Below, piece by piece: positions 16,273-24,806 of a DNA stretch of 64,000 nucleotides. A model generated the notes under the pieces. That model made no database searches and was not told the origin of the DNA. It worked only from the letters and a program-made list of their open reading frames with translations. The position numbers were made by a program, and so were the translations under genes. The stretch is taken from the NCBI RefSeq assembly GCF_004799645.1, contig NZ_CP031305.1:744001-808000 (forward strand). Direction: 5' to 3'. Each line of letters starts with the position of its first letter. Within the stretch, counting starts at the first letter, position 1. The DNA is from Natronorubrum bangense (GTDB taxonomy: Archaea; Halobacteriota; Halobacteria; Halobacteriales; Natrialbaceae).

Positions 16273-17403
16273 TTACTCCTTGCAAAGTGCCGTCGGCTCG
16301 AGCGAGCGCGATGGGGCCGGAATGTAGGTGGCCCGTTCGCCTTCCTCGCCTTTGATGAGTAGCTCAGCGATCCGAAGCCACTCACCGTCGGCGACATGGA
16401 CAGCCGACTCGAGTCGAATCACCGCTCCCGGCTCGATCTCGTCATCGCCGGCACGCGGTCGTTCGTCGGGCTCGAGGCCGACACCGGCGACCTGCGTCTG
16501 GACTGCGTCGGCGTCCTCGAAGCCAAACGCGCGGACCTCGGCCTCGAGATCGGCTTCGACAGCCGCCACCGATTCGATGTCTGCGGTCAGCATCGCTGCT
16601 GCAGAGCGAAACGACTGTGTCACGCCGACGTGTGCACGGCGCTCTCGGCCACCGTCGCTGTCGACGACGAGCGTTCGAACGAGGCCGCCGTAGTAGCCCT
16701 CAGGGCCGCGAGGGGCCGTCTCGAGGACGATCGGCTCGCCGGGTCGAAGCGCGTCGTCAGCATTGTCGAGCGTTGAGGGGTGATGGCCCGGATCAGGGTT
16801 GACAACAGTGTTTCCCGCCGGGAACGCACCCTCGGAGACGATTTTGCGATCGATCGCCTTTCGGAGCCGACCCGGCGTCACCACCTCACCATCGGCGACG
16901 AGCCGGCCGTCGGCGACTGTCGCATCCGCGAGCAGCGATGCCGCTCGGCGGACTCCGACAGCTGCGGCTCGTTGTGCAGCGCCGATTCGCTCGCGCTCAC
17001 GCGAGGCTTTCGTCGCTCGAGTGCGCGCGATGACGTCCGTCGACGCGAGTTCGAAGCCAGCCTGCTCGAGATAGAGCGCGGCGTCGTGTGGGAGTCGTGC
17101 TGGCGTCAGGATCGGTCCCGTCCCGATGCGGTCGGCCAGCGTCGCACCGAGACGCTCGGCCGGATGACCGGAGCCATCCGACTCCGTCTCGAGGAGCCAT
17201 GTCTCGCCGTCGAAGGCGACGGCGGCGAGACCCCGCTCGAACGACGGACAGCAGTACCGAACGTCCGGATCGTGATGGGAGCCGACGTGGACGAACGCCG
17301 CGGCGCCGCGGGCGTCGAGTGTCTCAGACAGCGCCGGCTCGAGGTGTGACGTGACACCGGAATCGATGGTGTCAGTGCCAGCAGTCGACTCGGTGTCGGT
17401 CAC
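16273..17403 (-). CDS. M24-family metallopeptidase homologue with degenerate metal site
   Basis: 376 residues with a creatinase-like N-terminal domain (to about 125) and a pita-bread M24 domain. The conserved first metal-binding block normally reads D-x-G...GY-x-x-D-x-x-R-T; here it is ETAPRGPEGYYGGLVRT, with Glu228 and Gly240 where the two aspartates belong. The usual central His and the C-terminal Glu pair are only partly recognisable. Canonical aminopeptidase activity is therefore doubtful; it may be a binding or creatinase-like protein. It overlaps the upstream UvrD-like gene by four bases, a coupling worth noting. Confidence 0.75.
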   Translation of the reverse strand: MTDTESTAGTDTIDSGVTSHLEPALSETLDARGAAAFVHVGSHHDPDVRYCCPSFERGLAAVAFDGETWLLETESDGSGHPAERLGATLADRIGTGPILTPARLPHDAALYLEQAGFELASTDVIARTRATKASRERERIGAAQRAAAVGVRRAASLLADATVADGRLVADGEVVTPGRLRKAIDRKIVSEGAFPAGNTVVNPDPGHHPSTLDNADDALRPGEPIVLETAPRGPEGYYGGLVRTLVVDSDGGRERRAHVGVTQSFRSAAAMLTADIESVAAVEADLEAEVRAFGFEDADAVQTQVAGVGLEPDERPRAGDDEIEPGAVIRLESAVHVADGEWLRIAELLIKGEEGERATYIPAPSRSLEPTALCKE

Positions 17404-19274
17404 GGTGCTTCGGCTTCGACCTCTTCGCCGTCAGCGTCGGTGTCCTGTGGCTGCTGGGCCTCCTCGATAAGCTCCTCGAGTGGCGTGTCGGTCAGCCGGT
17501 TGTTGAGCAGGACGTCGATCGGCAGCGTCGGGGCACCGTCGACCAGGTTCTCGAGCAAGACGAGTCGCTCTCGAGCCCGGGACATGCCGACGTAGAAGAC
17601 ACGGCGTTCGTTGTCGGTCAGGACGGGCACTGGCGAGGAGTTCTTTGTGAACTCCTCGACGCCGGGAACGTCCGTCGGATCGTCGACGGTGGCGACCATC
17701 TGCTCGACGACCTTCTCGGTGAGGTCGGTGCCGACGATGACGTGGTCGGCCTCACGACCCTTCGCGGAGTGGATGGTGCCGACGCGGACGCGGTCGGTTT
17801 CCATACCGAGATACTCGCCGATCGCGAAGTACGAGCGGATGCTTTTCTTCTGGAAGTTGGTGACCTTCCGGACCATATCGCCCGCCGACGCCGGGCCGGG
17901 CATGAACGGCGCGTGGTCCTGAATGACCTCTGCGGGGATCATGAGCTCTGCGAGGTCGTCGATACCGGCTTCCTCCTGTCGGTCGTCGATCTCGTCGAAG
18001 AGATCGTCACGCTCGTTGGTGCCGAACGCCGATTCCTGAAGCATATCGGCGAGTCGACGGGCTTGCAGCCCGGTGACGTCCTCGCCGCGGTCGATCGCTT
18101 CGACGGCACGGACGTACTGGGTGAGCCGATCGGTCCACATCCGCTGGTCGGTCAGCGACGTGAACGGCACGCCCTCGGTGATGAACTCATCGATGAACTG
18201 GAACATCTGGTAGCGTGCCCGGAACAGGATCATGATCGTCCCGTCGCCTTCGATGAGTGTCCGTCGAACGTTTCGGACGACGTCGAGCATCGAGGCGTTC
18301 CGGCGCGCCTCGACAGCGCCGCCTTCCTTGCGCGGTTTGAGGTCTTTGTCCTGGCGGGTATCGATATGGCGAATCTCCTGATTGACGGCGTTGAGGACGT
18401 TCGAGGGGAGACGGTAGGAGTTCGGCAGAATAACGTCTTCATCGACCTCCTCCTCGAGCAAGAGCGCGGGGTCGGCACCCTGCCAAGAGTAGACGACCTG
18501 GTCGTCGTCGCCGGCGATCAACACCTCTTCCATGTGGGGTTTCCACTCCTGGTAGACGTCGTACTGCAGCGTCGTAATGTCCTGGAACTCGTCGATAACC
18601 AGATAATCGACGTTGGGCAACAGCGAGCGCTGGCTAACACGCTCTAACATATCTGCGAAGCCGATTTTTCCTTGCTCGCCTTTGTAGTTGCGCCAGCCGC
18701 GAATCGCCTCGGGGACATCGATTCGGTCGTCGTCGGATGGCCAGGTCGGGGTGTACTTGTTACCTTCCTGGGCGTTCGGGTCGATTTCGGGTGGCAGACG
18801 AACCTCCTCTTCATTCCACTGGAAGGGGACGTCGTACCAGTCCGTAACGTCACGACCGGTCCGCTGGAGCCACTGGCTGGTCGCGATGACCTTGTTGCCG
18901 ATCGTCGTCGATCGGGCGGTACGGCGACCAGCACCGCTGTACTCGTCTTCGTACTCGATGCCGTAATCTTCGCAGAACTCCTCTTTATCTGATTCGCCGA
19001 TGACGTCGCTCCGCGAGAGATCTAACAGCTCGTAGGCTTTCGCGTGCATCGTACAGACGTTGCCCTGCAGTGCACGCGGACTCTCATCGAGTCGCTCGGC
19101 CAGTCGCTCACGAACCTCCTGTGCGGCTGCGCGCGTGTACGAGACGACGAGAATATCCCGGAACGTCACACCCTCTTGCTCGAGGATCTCTTCGACGTGA
19201 TCAAGCAGGGCAGTCGTTTTGCCGCTGCCCGGCCCTCCGAACAGCCGGGTCACCTTCGTCTCCGTGGTAGTCAT
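17400..19274 (-). CDS. UvrD/Rep-family superfamily 1 DNA helicase
   Basis: 624 residues. Motif I is GGPGSGKT (13-20), Ia VVSYTRAAAQEV, motif II VIDEFQDITTLQYDV, motif III AGDDDQVVYSWQGAD, motif V TIHSAKGREADHVIVG and motif VI VFYVGMSRARERLVLLE. All motifs needed for a 3'-5' ATP-dependent helicase are present. The last ~40 residues are acidic and low in complexity. Such enzymes work in DNA repair and recombination or restart of replication. It is translationally coupled to the M24-like gene downstream. Confidence 0.92.
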   Translation of the reverse strand: MTTTETKVTRLFGGPGSGKTTALLDHVEEILEQEGVTFRDILVVSYTRAAAQEVRERLAERLDESPRALQGNVCTMHAKAYELLDLSRSDVIGESDKEEFCEDYGIEYEDEYSGAGRRTARSTTIGNKVIATSQWLQRTGRDVTDWYDVPFQWNEEEVRLPPEIDPNAQEGNKYTPTWPSDDDRIDVPEAIRGWRNYKGEQGKIGFADMLERVSQRSLLPNVDYLVIDEFQDITTLQYDVYQEWKPHMEEVLIAGDDDQVVYSWQGADPALLLEEEVDEDVILPNSYRLPSNVLNAVNQEIRHIDTRQDKDLKPRKEGGAVEARRNASMLDVVRNVRRTLIEGDGTIMILFRARYQMFQFIDEFITEGVPFTSLTDQRMWTDRLTQYVRAVEAIDRGEDVTGLQARRLADMLQESAFGTNERDDLFDEIDDRQEEAGIDDLAELMIPAEVIQDHAPFMPGPASAGDMVRKVTNFQKKSIRSYFAIGEYLGMETDRVRVGTIHSAKGREADHVIVGTDLTEKVVEQMVATVDDPTDVPGVEEFTKNSSPVPVLTDNERRVFYVGMSRARERLVLLENLVDGAPTLPIDVLLNNRLTDTPLEELIEEAQQPQDTDADGEEVEAEAP

Positions 19275-19421
19275 TGTAGCTGTTCAAGAGGGCTATACCC
19301 ATAAGTCACGTGGGTTTTCCGCGATAGAAACTATCCTGTCAGCGATGACAGTCGATGTGATTCAGTGTTGGAATGCGCTTTCGAGGCCCGTTCCAGCAGT
19401 TGCAGTGTTGCGGTCAGGCCA

Positions 19422-19580
19422 CTATGGATTTCGTGAGGAACGGGCCGCTCGTATTTCAGCGCCATCACGGATTTTGTCCTGACAGTCAGGACAGACCCGT
19501 GGGTCGTCGACACCAGGTGGAGTGAACACGCGAGCGTACGCGTCCGTCACGAACGCGCCACAGTTCTGGCATTCTGGCAT
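19422..19580 (-). CDS. Small zinc-finger protein (DUF7563-like)
   Basis: 52 residues from the ATG at 19580 (MPECQNCGAFVTDAYARVF). Two CxxC pairs (CQNC, CPDC) would bind one zinc. A short TATA-rich stretch lies just upstream. It resembles the haloarchaeal DUF7563 small zinc fingers; function unknown, probably nucleic-acid or protein binding. Confidence 0.65.
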   Translation of the reverse strand: MPECQNCGAFVTDAYARVFTPPGVDDPRVCPDCQDKIRDGAEIRAARSSRNP

Positions 19581-19707
19581 TGTCGTTCTCACTGAACTAT
19601 TGGTGAACAAGACATTATAATTGTATTGCATAACCGCGTTCGAGAACGCGCGAACCACAGGCTGATTGGCGGTGAGCCTGCCAAAAATGGGACGTCAGCG
19701 CAGTCGG

Positions 19708-19893
19708 TTACAGCGTCGGTTCCCACCCACAGACGGTACAGGAGCTGGCAGCCGTATCATGGAGGCCGCCACATTCCGGACACTGCTTCTTGTTATAATC
19801 CTGTTCCCACCCGACTCGTTCTACCGTGTGACCGCGGTCTGAGAGGAATTGGTCAATGACGTCGTCACCGGCATCGTTGGGTGAGGTTGCCAT
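19708..19893 (-). CDS. HVO_0416-family zinc finger protein
   Basis: 61 residues from the ATG at 19893. The sequence VGWEQDYNKKQCPECGGLHD then CTVCGW is characteristic of this haloarchaeal family, with two CxxC pairs forming one zinc ribbon. Start chosen at MATSPNDAGDD, which matches the family; seven more codons are open upstream. Role unknown. Confidence 0.8.
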   Translation of the reverse strand: MATSPNDAGDDVIDQFLSDRGHTVERVGWEQDYNKKQCPECGGLHDTAASSCTVCGWEPTL

Positions 19894-20067
19894 ACCCATG
19901 TCAATAACCACCATAGTATTAAATCATCGGGTTCACCCACAGATCTGCCTCGAGTGCAACGAAGATATTCCCTGTTCGAACACGAACGCGGTCACCAGAC
20001 GGTCACTGCGCCGTTTTACACCTGTTCAACCCGCGGGTTTTTCTCGCTCACGGCCCAACTGGCTGGT

Positions 20068-20907
20068 ATGAGCGACCTGCGCCTCGACGCGACCCAGCTC
20101 GATCGCTACTCGAGACACGTAATCATGGACGAAATCGGTCCTGAAGGCCAACAGCGGCTGCTCGAGGGATCGGTGCTGATTGTCGGCGCGGGTGGGTTGG
20201 GCTCGCCGGCGATCCAGTATCTCGCCGCGGCGGGCGTCGGCCGGCTGGGAATCGTCGACGATGACGTCGTCGAACGATCGAACCTGCAACGCCAGATCGT
20301 CCACGGCGACGGCGACGTTGACCGCCCAAAAGTCGAGAGCGCGGCCGACTACGTCCACGCCCTGAACCCAGATATCGACGTCGATACCTACGAAACACGC
20401 CTCAGCGCCGACAACGTCGCGGATCTCGTCGCCGACTACGACATGGTGCTCGACGCCAGCGACAACTTCGCAACCCGATATCTGCTCAACGATCACTGTG
20501 TGCTCACCGGGACGCCGCTGTCCCACGGCGCAATCTATCGCTTCGAAGGCCAGGTGACGACGTTTACGAACGAGCGCAGTGGAGCGGGCGACGAGCCGCC
20601 GTGTTACCGCTGTATTTTCCCCGAAGCGCCCGAACCCGGCACTGTCCCCGACTGTGCGACCACCGGCGTGCTCGGTGTCTTGCCCGGCACCGTCGGCTGC
20701 ATTCAGGCGACGGAAGTCGTCAAATACCTGCTCGGCAAGGGCGAGTTGCTCGAGGGGCGACTGCTCATGTACGATGCGATGGACATGAGCTTCGAGACGG
20801 TCGACGTGTTATCGAACCCGAACTGTCCGGTCTGTGGTGACGACCCCGCAATCGAGTCGGTCGAGGACGTCGCCTACGAGGGCAGCTGTGAGATTTCTGC
20901 CGACTAA
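20068..20907 (+). CDS. ubaA: E1-like SAMP-activating enzyme UbaA (MoeB/ThiF family)
   Basis: 279 residues from the ATG at 20068. The adenylation domain has VLIVGAGGLGSPAIQYLAAAG (nucleotide loop), an Arg finger in RSNLQRQ and the Asp of VLDASDNFATR. Zinc ligands are CYRC and CPVC. The cysteine in PDCATTGVLGVLPG aligns with the catalytic Cys of MoeB/UbaA. In Haloferax UbaA adenylates SAMPs for protein conjugation, tRNA thiolation and molybdopterin synthesis. Its 3' end overlaps the convergent membrane-protein gene by four bases. Confidence 0.9.
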   Translation: MSDLRLDATQLDRYSRHVIMDEIGPEGQQRLLEGSVLIVGAGGLGSPAIQYLAAAGVGRLGIVDDDVVERSNLQRQIVHGDGDVDRPKVESAADYVHALNPDIDVDTYETRLSADNVADLVADYDMVLDASDNFATRYLLNDHCVLTGTPLSHGAIYRFEGQVTTFTNERSGAGDEPPCYRCIFPEAPEPGTVPDCATTGVLGVLPGTVGCIQATEVVKYLLGKGELLEGRLLMYDAMDMSFETVDVLSNPNCPVCGDDPAIESVEDVAYEGSCEISAD

Positions 20908-22022
20908 GCAGTTGTCTCGCCGGATCCCACGATCCGTTTGACGACACTGACCACGCGTCCGTGAAGCTCGAGTCCGCCGATAACGGCGATACAGGCGACG
21001 AACGCGGTGGTTCCGAGCTTGCCACCAGCACCGGCGAACGCAGGTGCAACCGCGAGGAAGACGAGTCCACAGAGGCCGCCGGCGAGTGCGACGTGGCGTC
21101 CATCGGTCAGCCGCTCCGTACTCGACATCCCGACGAAAGAGGCACAGAACGCGACGGTGGCCAGTGTTGGTCCCAGTTCAGGGAGCGCAAGCGGAAAACC
21201 GAGTCCGGCACCGATCCCGACCAGTCCGGAGCCGACGACCGCACCCAACTCGAGGCGCACACTCAGGAGGACCGTCACGACGGCTCCGATGGCCGCAACT
21301 GGCACGACGAGGTGGGCGAGATCCCACTGTGGCGTGCCCGGGTCGGTGTACTCCAGGCCCACGGCGGCGGCCGTCGTCGCACATCCAAACAGCGCGAGCG
21401 TGCCGAGTTTGCCGCCCACGCCGCCGAATGATTCGGTCGCCGCCACGTATCCAAGCGCTGCGACGACTCCCGCCACGGCGACGTACTCGAGGGACCCGAA
21501 CACGGCGGGCGAGGCCATGCCGACAAACGAGCCACAGTAGGCCGGCGCACCGACGTTCGGAAGCGCGAGGCCGACAGCCACGCCGACGAGGGCGGAGGCA
21601 AGCACCGGCCCGAACCCGGCGGAGACGCTCAACGCGTAGGTGACGACGGCACCAGCGACGACCGCGAGTGCGTCGAATACGTCTGATCGATCGAATCCAG
21701 CGACCCCGAACGGCCCCTCGTGTTCGATCGTCTTCCGCCGTGTCTGTCTGATGACGCTCGTCGACCGGAACTCGAGTGCACCAGCGACAGCAGCGGTGAG
21801 GGCAACGCCGAGCTGCACGCCGACAGTCCCGGTCGACAACTCGGCAGGAGCAAACAGCGAGCCCGCGAGTAACGCGCCAGCTGTCACGACCAGTGCAAGA
21901 TAGCCGCCGAGGTGGACCAGACGGGACACATCCCGTGTGACGAACGAGCGCAAAGAGAGGGTTACGATCCGCCGCGAACCACTAGCTCCGCAACAGCCCG
22001 CCGTCGATCGGCACCGCGACAC
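20904..22022 (-). CDS. Polytopic membrane protein with an internal duplication
   Basis: About 350-372 residues with ten or more hydrophobic segments. Two halves carry matching blocks: PAYCGSFVGMASP then GGVGGKLGTLALFGC in the first, and VAFCASFVGMSS then GAGGKLGTTAFVACI in the second, so the protein arose by duplication. Not a family I can name; a transporter or channel is possible. The ATG at 22022 overlaps the SDR gene by 41 bases and the first ~22 residues are not hydrophobic, so a TTG near 21956 is a likely true start. Confidence 0.65.
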   Translation of the reverse strand: MSRCRSTAGCCGASGSRRIVTLSLRSFVTRDVSRLVHLGGYLALVVTAGALLAGSLFAPAELSTGTVGVQLGVALTAAVAGALEFRSTSVIRQTRRKTIEHEGPFGVAGFDRSDVFDALAVVAGAVVTYALSVSAGFGPVLASALVGVAVGLALPNVGAPAYCGSFVGMASPAVFGSLEYVAVAGVVAALGYVAATESFGGVGGKLGTLALFGCATTAAAVGLEYTDPGTPQWDLAHLVVPVAAIGAVVTVLLSVRLELGAVVGSGLVGIGAGLGFPLALPELGPTLATVAFCASFVGMSSTERLTDGRHVALAGGLCGLVFLAVAPAFAGAGGKLGTTAFVACIAVIGGLELHGRVVSVVKRIVGSGETTA

Positions 22023-22767
22023 CGTTGACGAAACTCGCGCGCGGACTCGAGAGGACAGCGACGATATCGCCCAGTTCGCGTGGCTCGCCGATGCGATCCA
22101 TCGGGATCTCGCTTGCGAGCGCCGTCAGCCCCTCCTCGTAGTCGTCGTAGACACCACGCTCGATGTTCGCCTCGATCAGCTCCTCGATCCGCGGCGTCTC
22201 GATCGTTCCCGGGAGGACCGCATTGACGCGGATCTCGGGGGCAAACTCCCGCGAAACCGTTTTGACGAGCCCGATCACACTCCTGCGGACCGAGTTCGAC
22301 AGCAAAAGACCGTCGGCAACCTCTCTGACTGTTCGGGACGTGATACAGGTGATCGAGCCGTAGTCCGACTCGAGGAGGTGCGTGTGGGCTTCCTCGATCG
22401 TCCAGACGACGCTCATCACGAGCTGGTCGTAGGCCTGATACCAGTCCCGTTCGTCCGTCTCGAGGAAGGTCGTACTCGGCGGGCCTCCAGCAGAGGTGAC
22501 GAGATGATCGAGGCCGCCGAAGGCGTCGACGGTCTCGTTGACGAGTCGAGAGACGTCGGCGGGGGCCGTGAGATCCGCCTGCTGAGCCCGCACTTCCCCC
22601 GTCGCCGTCTCGGCGATCTCGTCACGGGCAGCCTCGAGTCGCTTCTCGTCGCGACCGCAGAGCATCACGTTCGCGCCCTCCGCGGCGAGGGCCTGCGCGC
22701 TCGCGAAGCCGAGGCCGCTCGAGGACGCCGTCACCAGTGCGCTGTTGCCGTCGAGGTCGAGATCCAT
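21982..22767 (-). CDS. SDR-family oxidoreductase lacking the catalytic Tyr and Lys
   Basis: 261 residues from MDLDLDGNSA. The Rossmann fingerprint is ALVTASSSGLGFASAQALA, and NSAG is represented by VTSAGGPP. The catalytic Ser is S144 (ITSRT), but the YxxxK position reads SNSVRR: Ser157 and Arg161 replace Tyr and Lys. This matches an atypical subgroup of 3-oxoacyl-ACP reductase-like SDRs. Classical hydride-transfer chemistry is doubtful. It precedes the duplicated membrane protein on the same strand. Confidence 0.82.
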   Translation of the reverse strand: MDLDLDGNSALVTASSSGLGFASAQALAAEGANVMLCGRDEKRLEAARDEIAETATGEVRAQQADLTAPADVSRLVNETVDAFGGLDHLVTSAGGPPSTTFLETDERDWYQAYDQLVMSVVWTIEEAHTHLLESDYGSITCITSRTVREVADGLLLSNSVRRSVIGLVKTVSREFAPEIRVNAVLPGTIETPRIEELIEANIERGVYDDYEEGLTALASEIPMDRIGEPRELGDIVAVLSSPRASFVNGVAVPIDGGLLRS

Positions 22768-22887
22768 GCGCGAGTCCACGACGGGGAGTGACAAAGTCTC
22801 GGTGCCACAGGCAACCGGCTCAGATCGACGAGAGCCGTTAGTTCTGGAGGAGACAGGTTGCTTAGGAGTGCCGTCGAGCCGATCGCC

Positions 22888-24363
22888 TCAGTCCGCGCCG
22901 AGGCCGTCGAAGTAGAGCGCTCGCCGTTCCTCGGTTGCCGGCGATGTGACCAGCGAGACGCCGACGGTGACGACGAGGCCAAGCCCCATCCCGACGATGC
23001 CAGCCGTCCAGCCGGCATAAGAGCTGGGGACGGCAGCGAGGAAGAGACTCGAGAGGTAGAACAGCTGGCTGGTGAACACGCCGGCTGTAATGCCGGCTCG
23101 AGTCGTCTTCCGCCAGTAGAGGGCGACCATCACAGGCAGTGCAAGCTGGGCGAAGCCGCTAAAGGCTGCATCGCCCAGTTCGAACAGCGTCGCCGGGTTG
23201 AGTAGACTCGCGCCGAAGGCGGCAGTCGCAAAGACCACGACGCCGACGCGAGCCAGCAGGTCCTCCCGGCGCTCCGTAATGTCCTGTTCGATGAACGGCC
23301 GGTAGAGATCCCGCGTAAAGTACGACGACCCCGAGAGCAGCATCGAGTCCGACGAGGACATCATCGCGGCCATCGCCCCGGCGATGACCAGCGCGGCGAA
23401 CCAGATCGGGGTGTACTCGGCGAGAATCGCCGGCAGAACGTTGTCTCCAGCAGGAATCGTGACCTCGAGGCCGCGTGCCCACGCGCCGAGCATGAACGAG
23501 GGGACAAAGAGGAGGACACAGAGGATCGGCCAGAGTGCGAACGATCGCTTGAGCACCGTTTTCGAGCCGGCAGCGAAAAAGCGCTGATTAACCTGCGGGA
23601 ACATCGCGACGCCGAATCCGATCGTGATCGCCGTTGAGAGCATCCACTGGGGCGTGTAGTACGCGCTGCCAAGCGAGAGGAACGCGGCAGTTGCGTCGGT
23701 TTCAGCGAGCGTCGACGTCGCGGCCCCCGGACCACCGACGGCGGCGAGGACCCACAGCAGCGCGACCCAGGTGGTGACGAGCATGAACACGCCCTGAAGG
23801 GTGTCCGTCCAGGCGATCCCACGCATCCCGGCGACGACGACGTAGAGGATCATGAACGCGGTAATCAATCCCGCGCCCGCAGCGTAGGGAACTGCGCCGT
23901 CGGTCAGCGCCTGTAACGCGGTCCCGGCGCCCACCTGCTGGAGCATGACGTACGGAAAGAGCCAGAGCAGGCTGACACCCGCGACGAGTCCGCGGAGTCG
24001 CCTCGAGGCGAATCGGTCACCGAGCATCTCCCCGAGCGTGACGTAGCCGTACTCCTGTCCGAGCAGCCACTGCTTGTAGCCGATGACATACCAGAGGATG
24101 GCGAAGATGATCCCGTCCATCAGCCCCATCACGAGAATCCATTCGGGCCCCTGCTGGTAGGCGATGTTCGGCCCGGCAAAGAACGTAAACGCCGACAGCA
24201 ACGTCGCGAACGTCGTAAACAGCAACACGATCGTCCCGAACGTCCGACTCGCGAGATAGAAGTCCTCCGCCGTTCGATCAGTGAGCCGGTAGGCGACCAG
24301 CCCGATGGCCAGTGCCAGGATCAGATAGCCGACGATGATCCCAAGTTGGAGTGTGAGGCTCAT
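22888..24363 (-). CDS. Sodium:solute symporter (SSS family)
   Basis: 491 residues with about thirteen transmembrane helices. Family signatures are DFYLASRTFGTIVLLFTTFA and the GMRGIAWTDTLQG block. The sodium-solute symporters take up organic acids, sugars or amino acids with sodium, well suited to a high-salt organism. The upstream DUF3311 gene overlaps it by four bases; this pairing is common for pantothenate-, acetate- or lactate-type symporters. The substrate is not identifiable. Confidence 0.9.
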   Translation of the reverse strand: MSLTLQLGIIVGYLILALAIGLVAYRLTDRTAEDFYLASRTFGTIVLLFTTFATLLSAFTFFAGPNIAYQQGPEWILVMGLMDGIIFAILWYVIGYKQWLLGQEYGYVTLGEMLGDRFASRRLRGLVAGVSLLWLFPYVMLQQVGAGTALQALTDGAVPYAAGAGLITAFMILYVVVAGMRGIAWTDTLQGVFMLVTTWVALLWVLAAVGGPGAATSTLAETDATAAFLSLGSAYYTPQWMLSTAITIGFGVAMFPQVNQRFFAAGSKTVLKRSFALWPILCVLLFVPSFMLGAWARGLEVTIPAGDNVLPAILAEYTPIWFAALVIAGAMAAMMSSSDSMLLSGSSYFTRDLYRPFIEQDITERREDLLARVGVVVFATAAFGASLLNPATLFELGDAAFSGFAQLALPVMVALYWRKTTRAGITAGVFTSQLFYLSSLFLAAVPSSYAGWTAGIVGMGLGLVVTVGVSLVTSPATEERRALYFDGLGAD

Positions 24364-24632
24364 GGCCGCTCACCACCGGGTGCTGGGGAGGTGCGATCCG
24401 GCCCGTGCTCGTCGCTCGAGTCTGCCGGTTTCGTTTCGATGCCGATGCCCCACGCCCGCTGAGCAAACAGGTGGAAGATGACCGCTGTGAGTCCCATCCA
24501 ACCGATATGCCACCAGAGCCACAGCGGCAGGCCAGCGACGATCGTCGACGATCCCCAGAGGAACCACGGGATCGCAAGCCCGCTGAGGATGATCGCAACC
24601 GTGATCCAGCCAACGAGTTCCAGACGGCGCAT
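24360..24632 (-). CDS. DUF3311 small membrane protein, symporter partner
   Basis: 90 residues from the ATG at 24632 (MRRLELVGWITV). Two transmembrane helices, around 7-27 and 35-55, include the DUF3311 pattern IPWFLWGSSTIVAGLPLWLW. DUF3311 proteins are small partners of sodium:solute symporters. It is coupled by a four-base overlap with the symporter. The acidic, hydrophilic C-terminus is cytoplasmic by the positive-inside rule. Confidence 0.85.
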   Translation of the reverse strand: MRRLELVGWITVAIILSGLAIPWFLWGSSTIVAGLPLWLWWHIGWMGLTAVIFHLFAQRAWGIGIETKPADSSDEHGPDRTSPAPGGERP

Positions 24633-24806
24633 ATCCAGTGGTTGGGTCCGACGTTGGTAACAGTTTCCCTTCAACGGTGCATATTGAAGAGAATTCGCTA
24701 TCGGACCGGGGACGGCGTTTCTCCCTCGCGTTTTCGTAGCTAAAATCGCTCTTTCAGGGACGAAAAAACGTATAGCAGTCGGCAGGCGAATGTAAGTCGA
24801 GCTGAT

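Noticed and set aside
19331..19465. 44-codon minus-strand frame (MALKYERPVPHEIHSG...) overlapping the end of the small zinc-finger gene
   Set aside because: It overlaps a better-supported gene in another frame and has no recognisable features.
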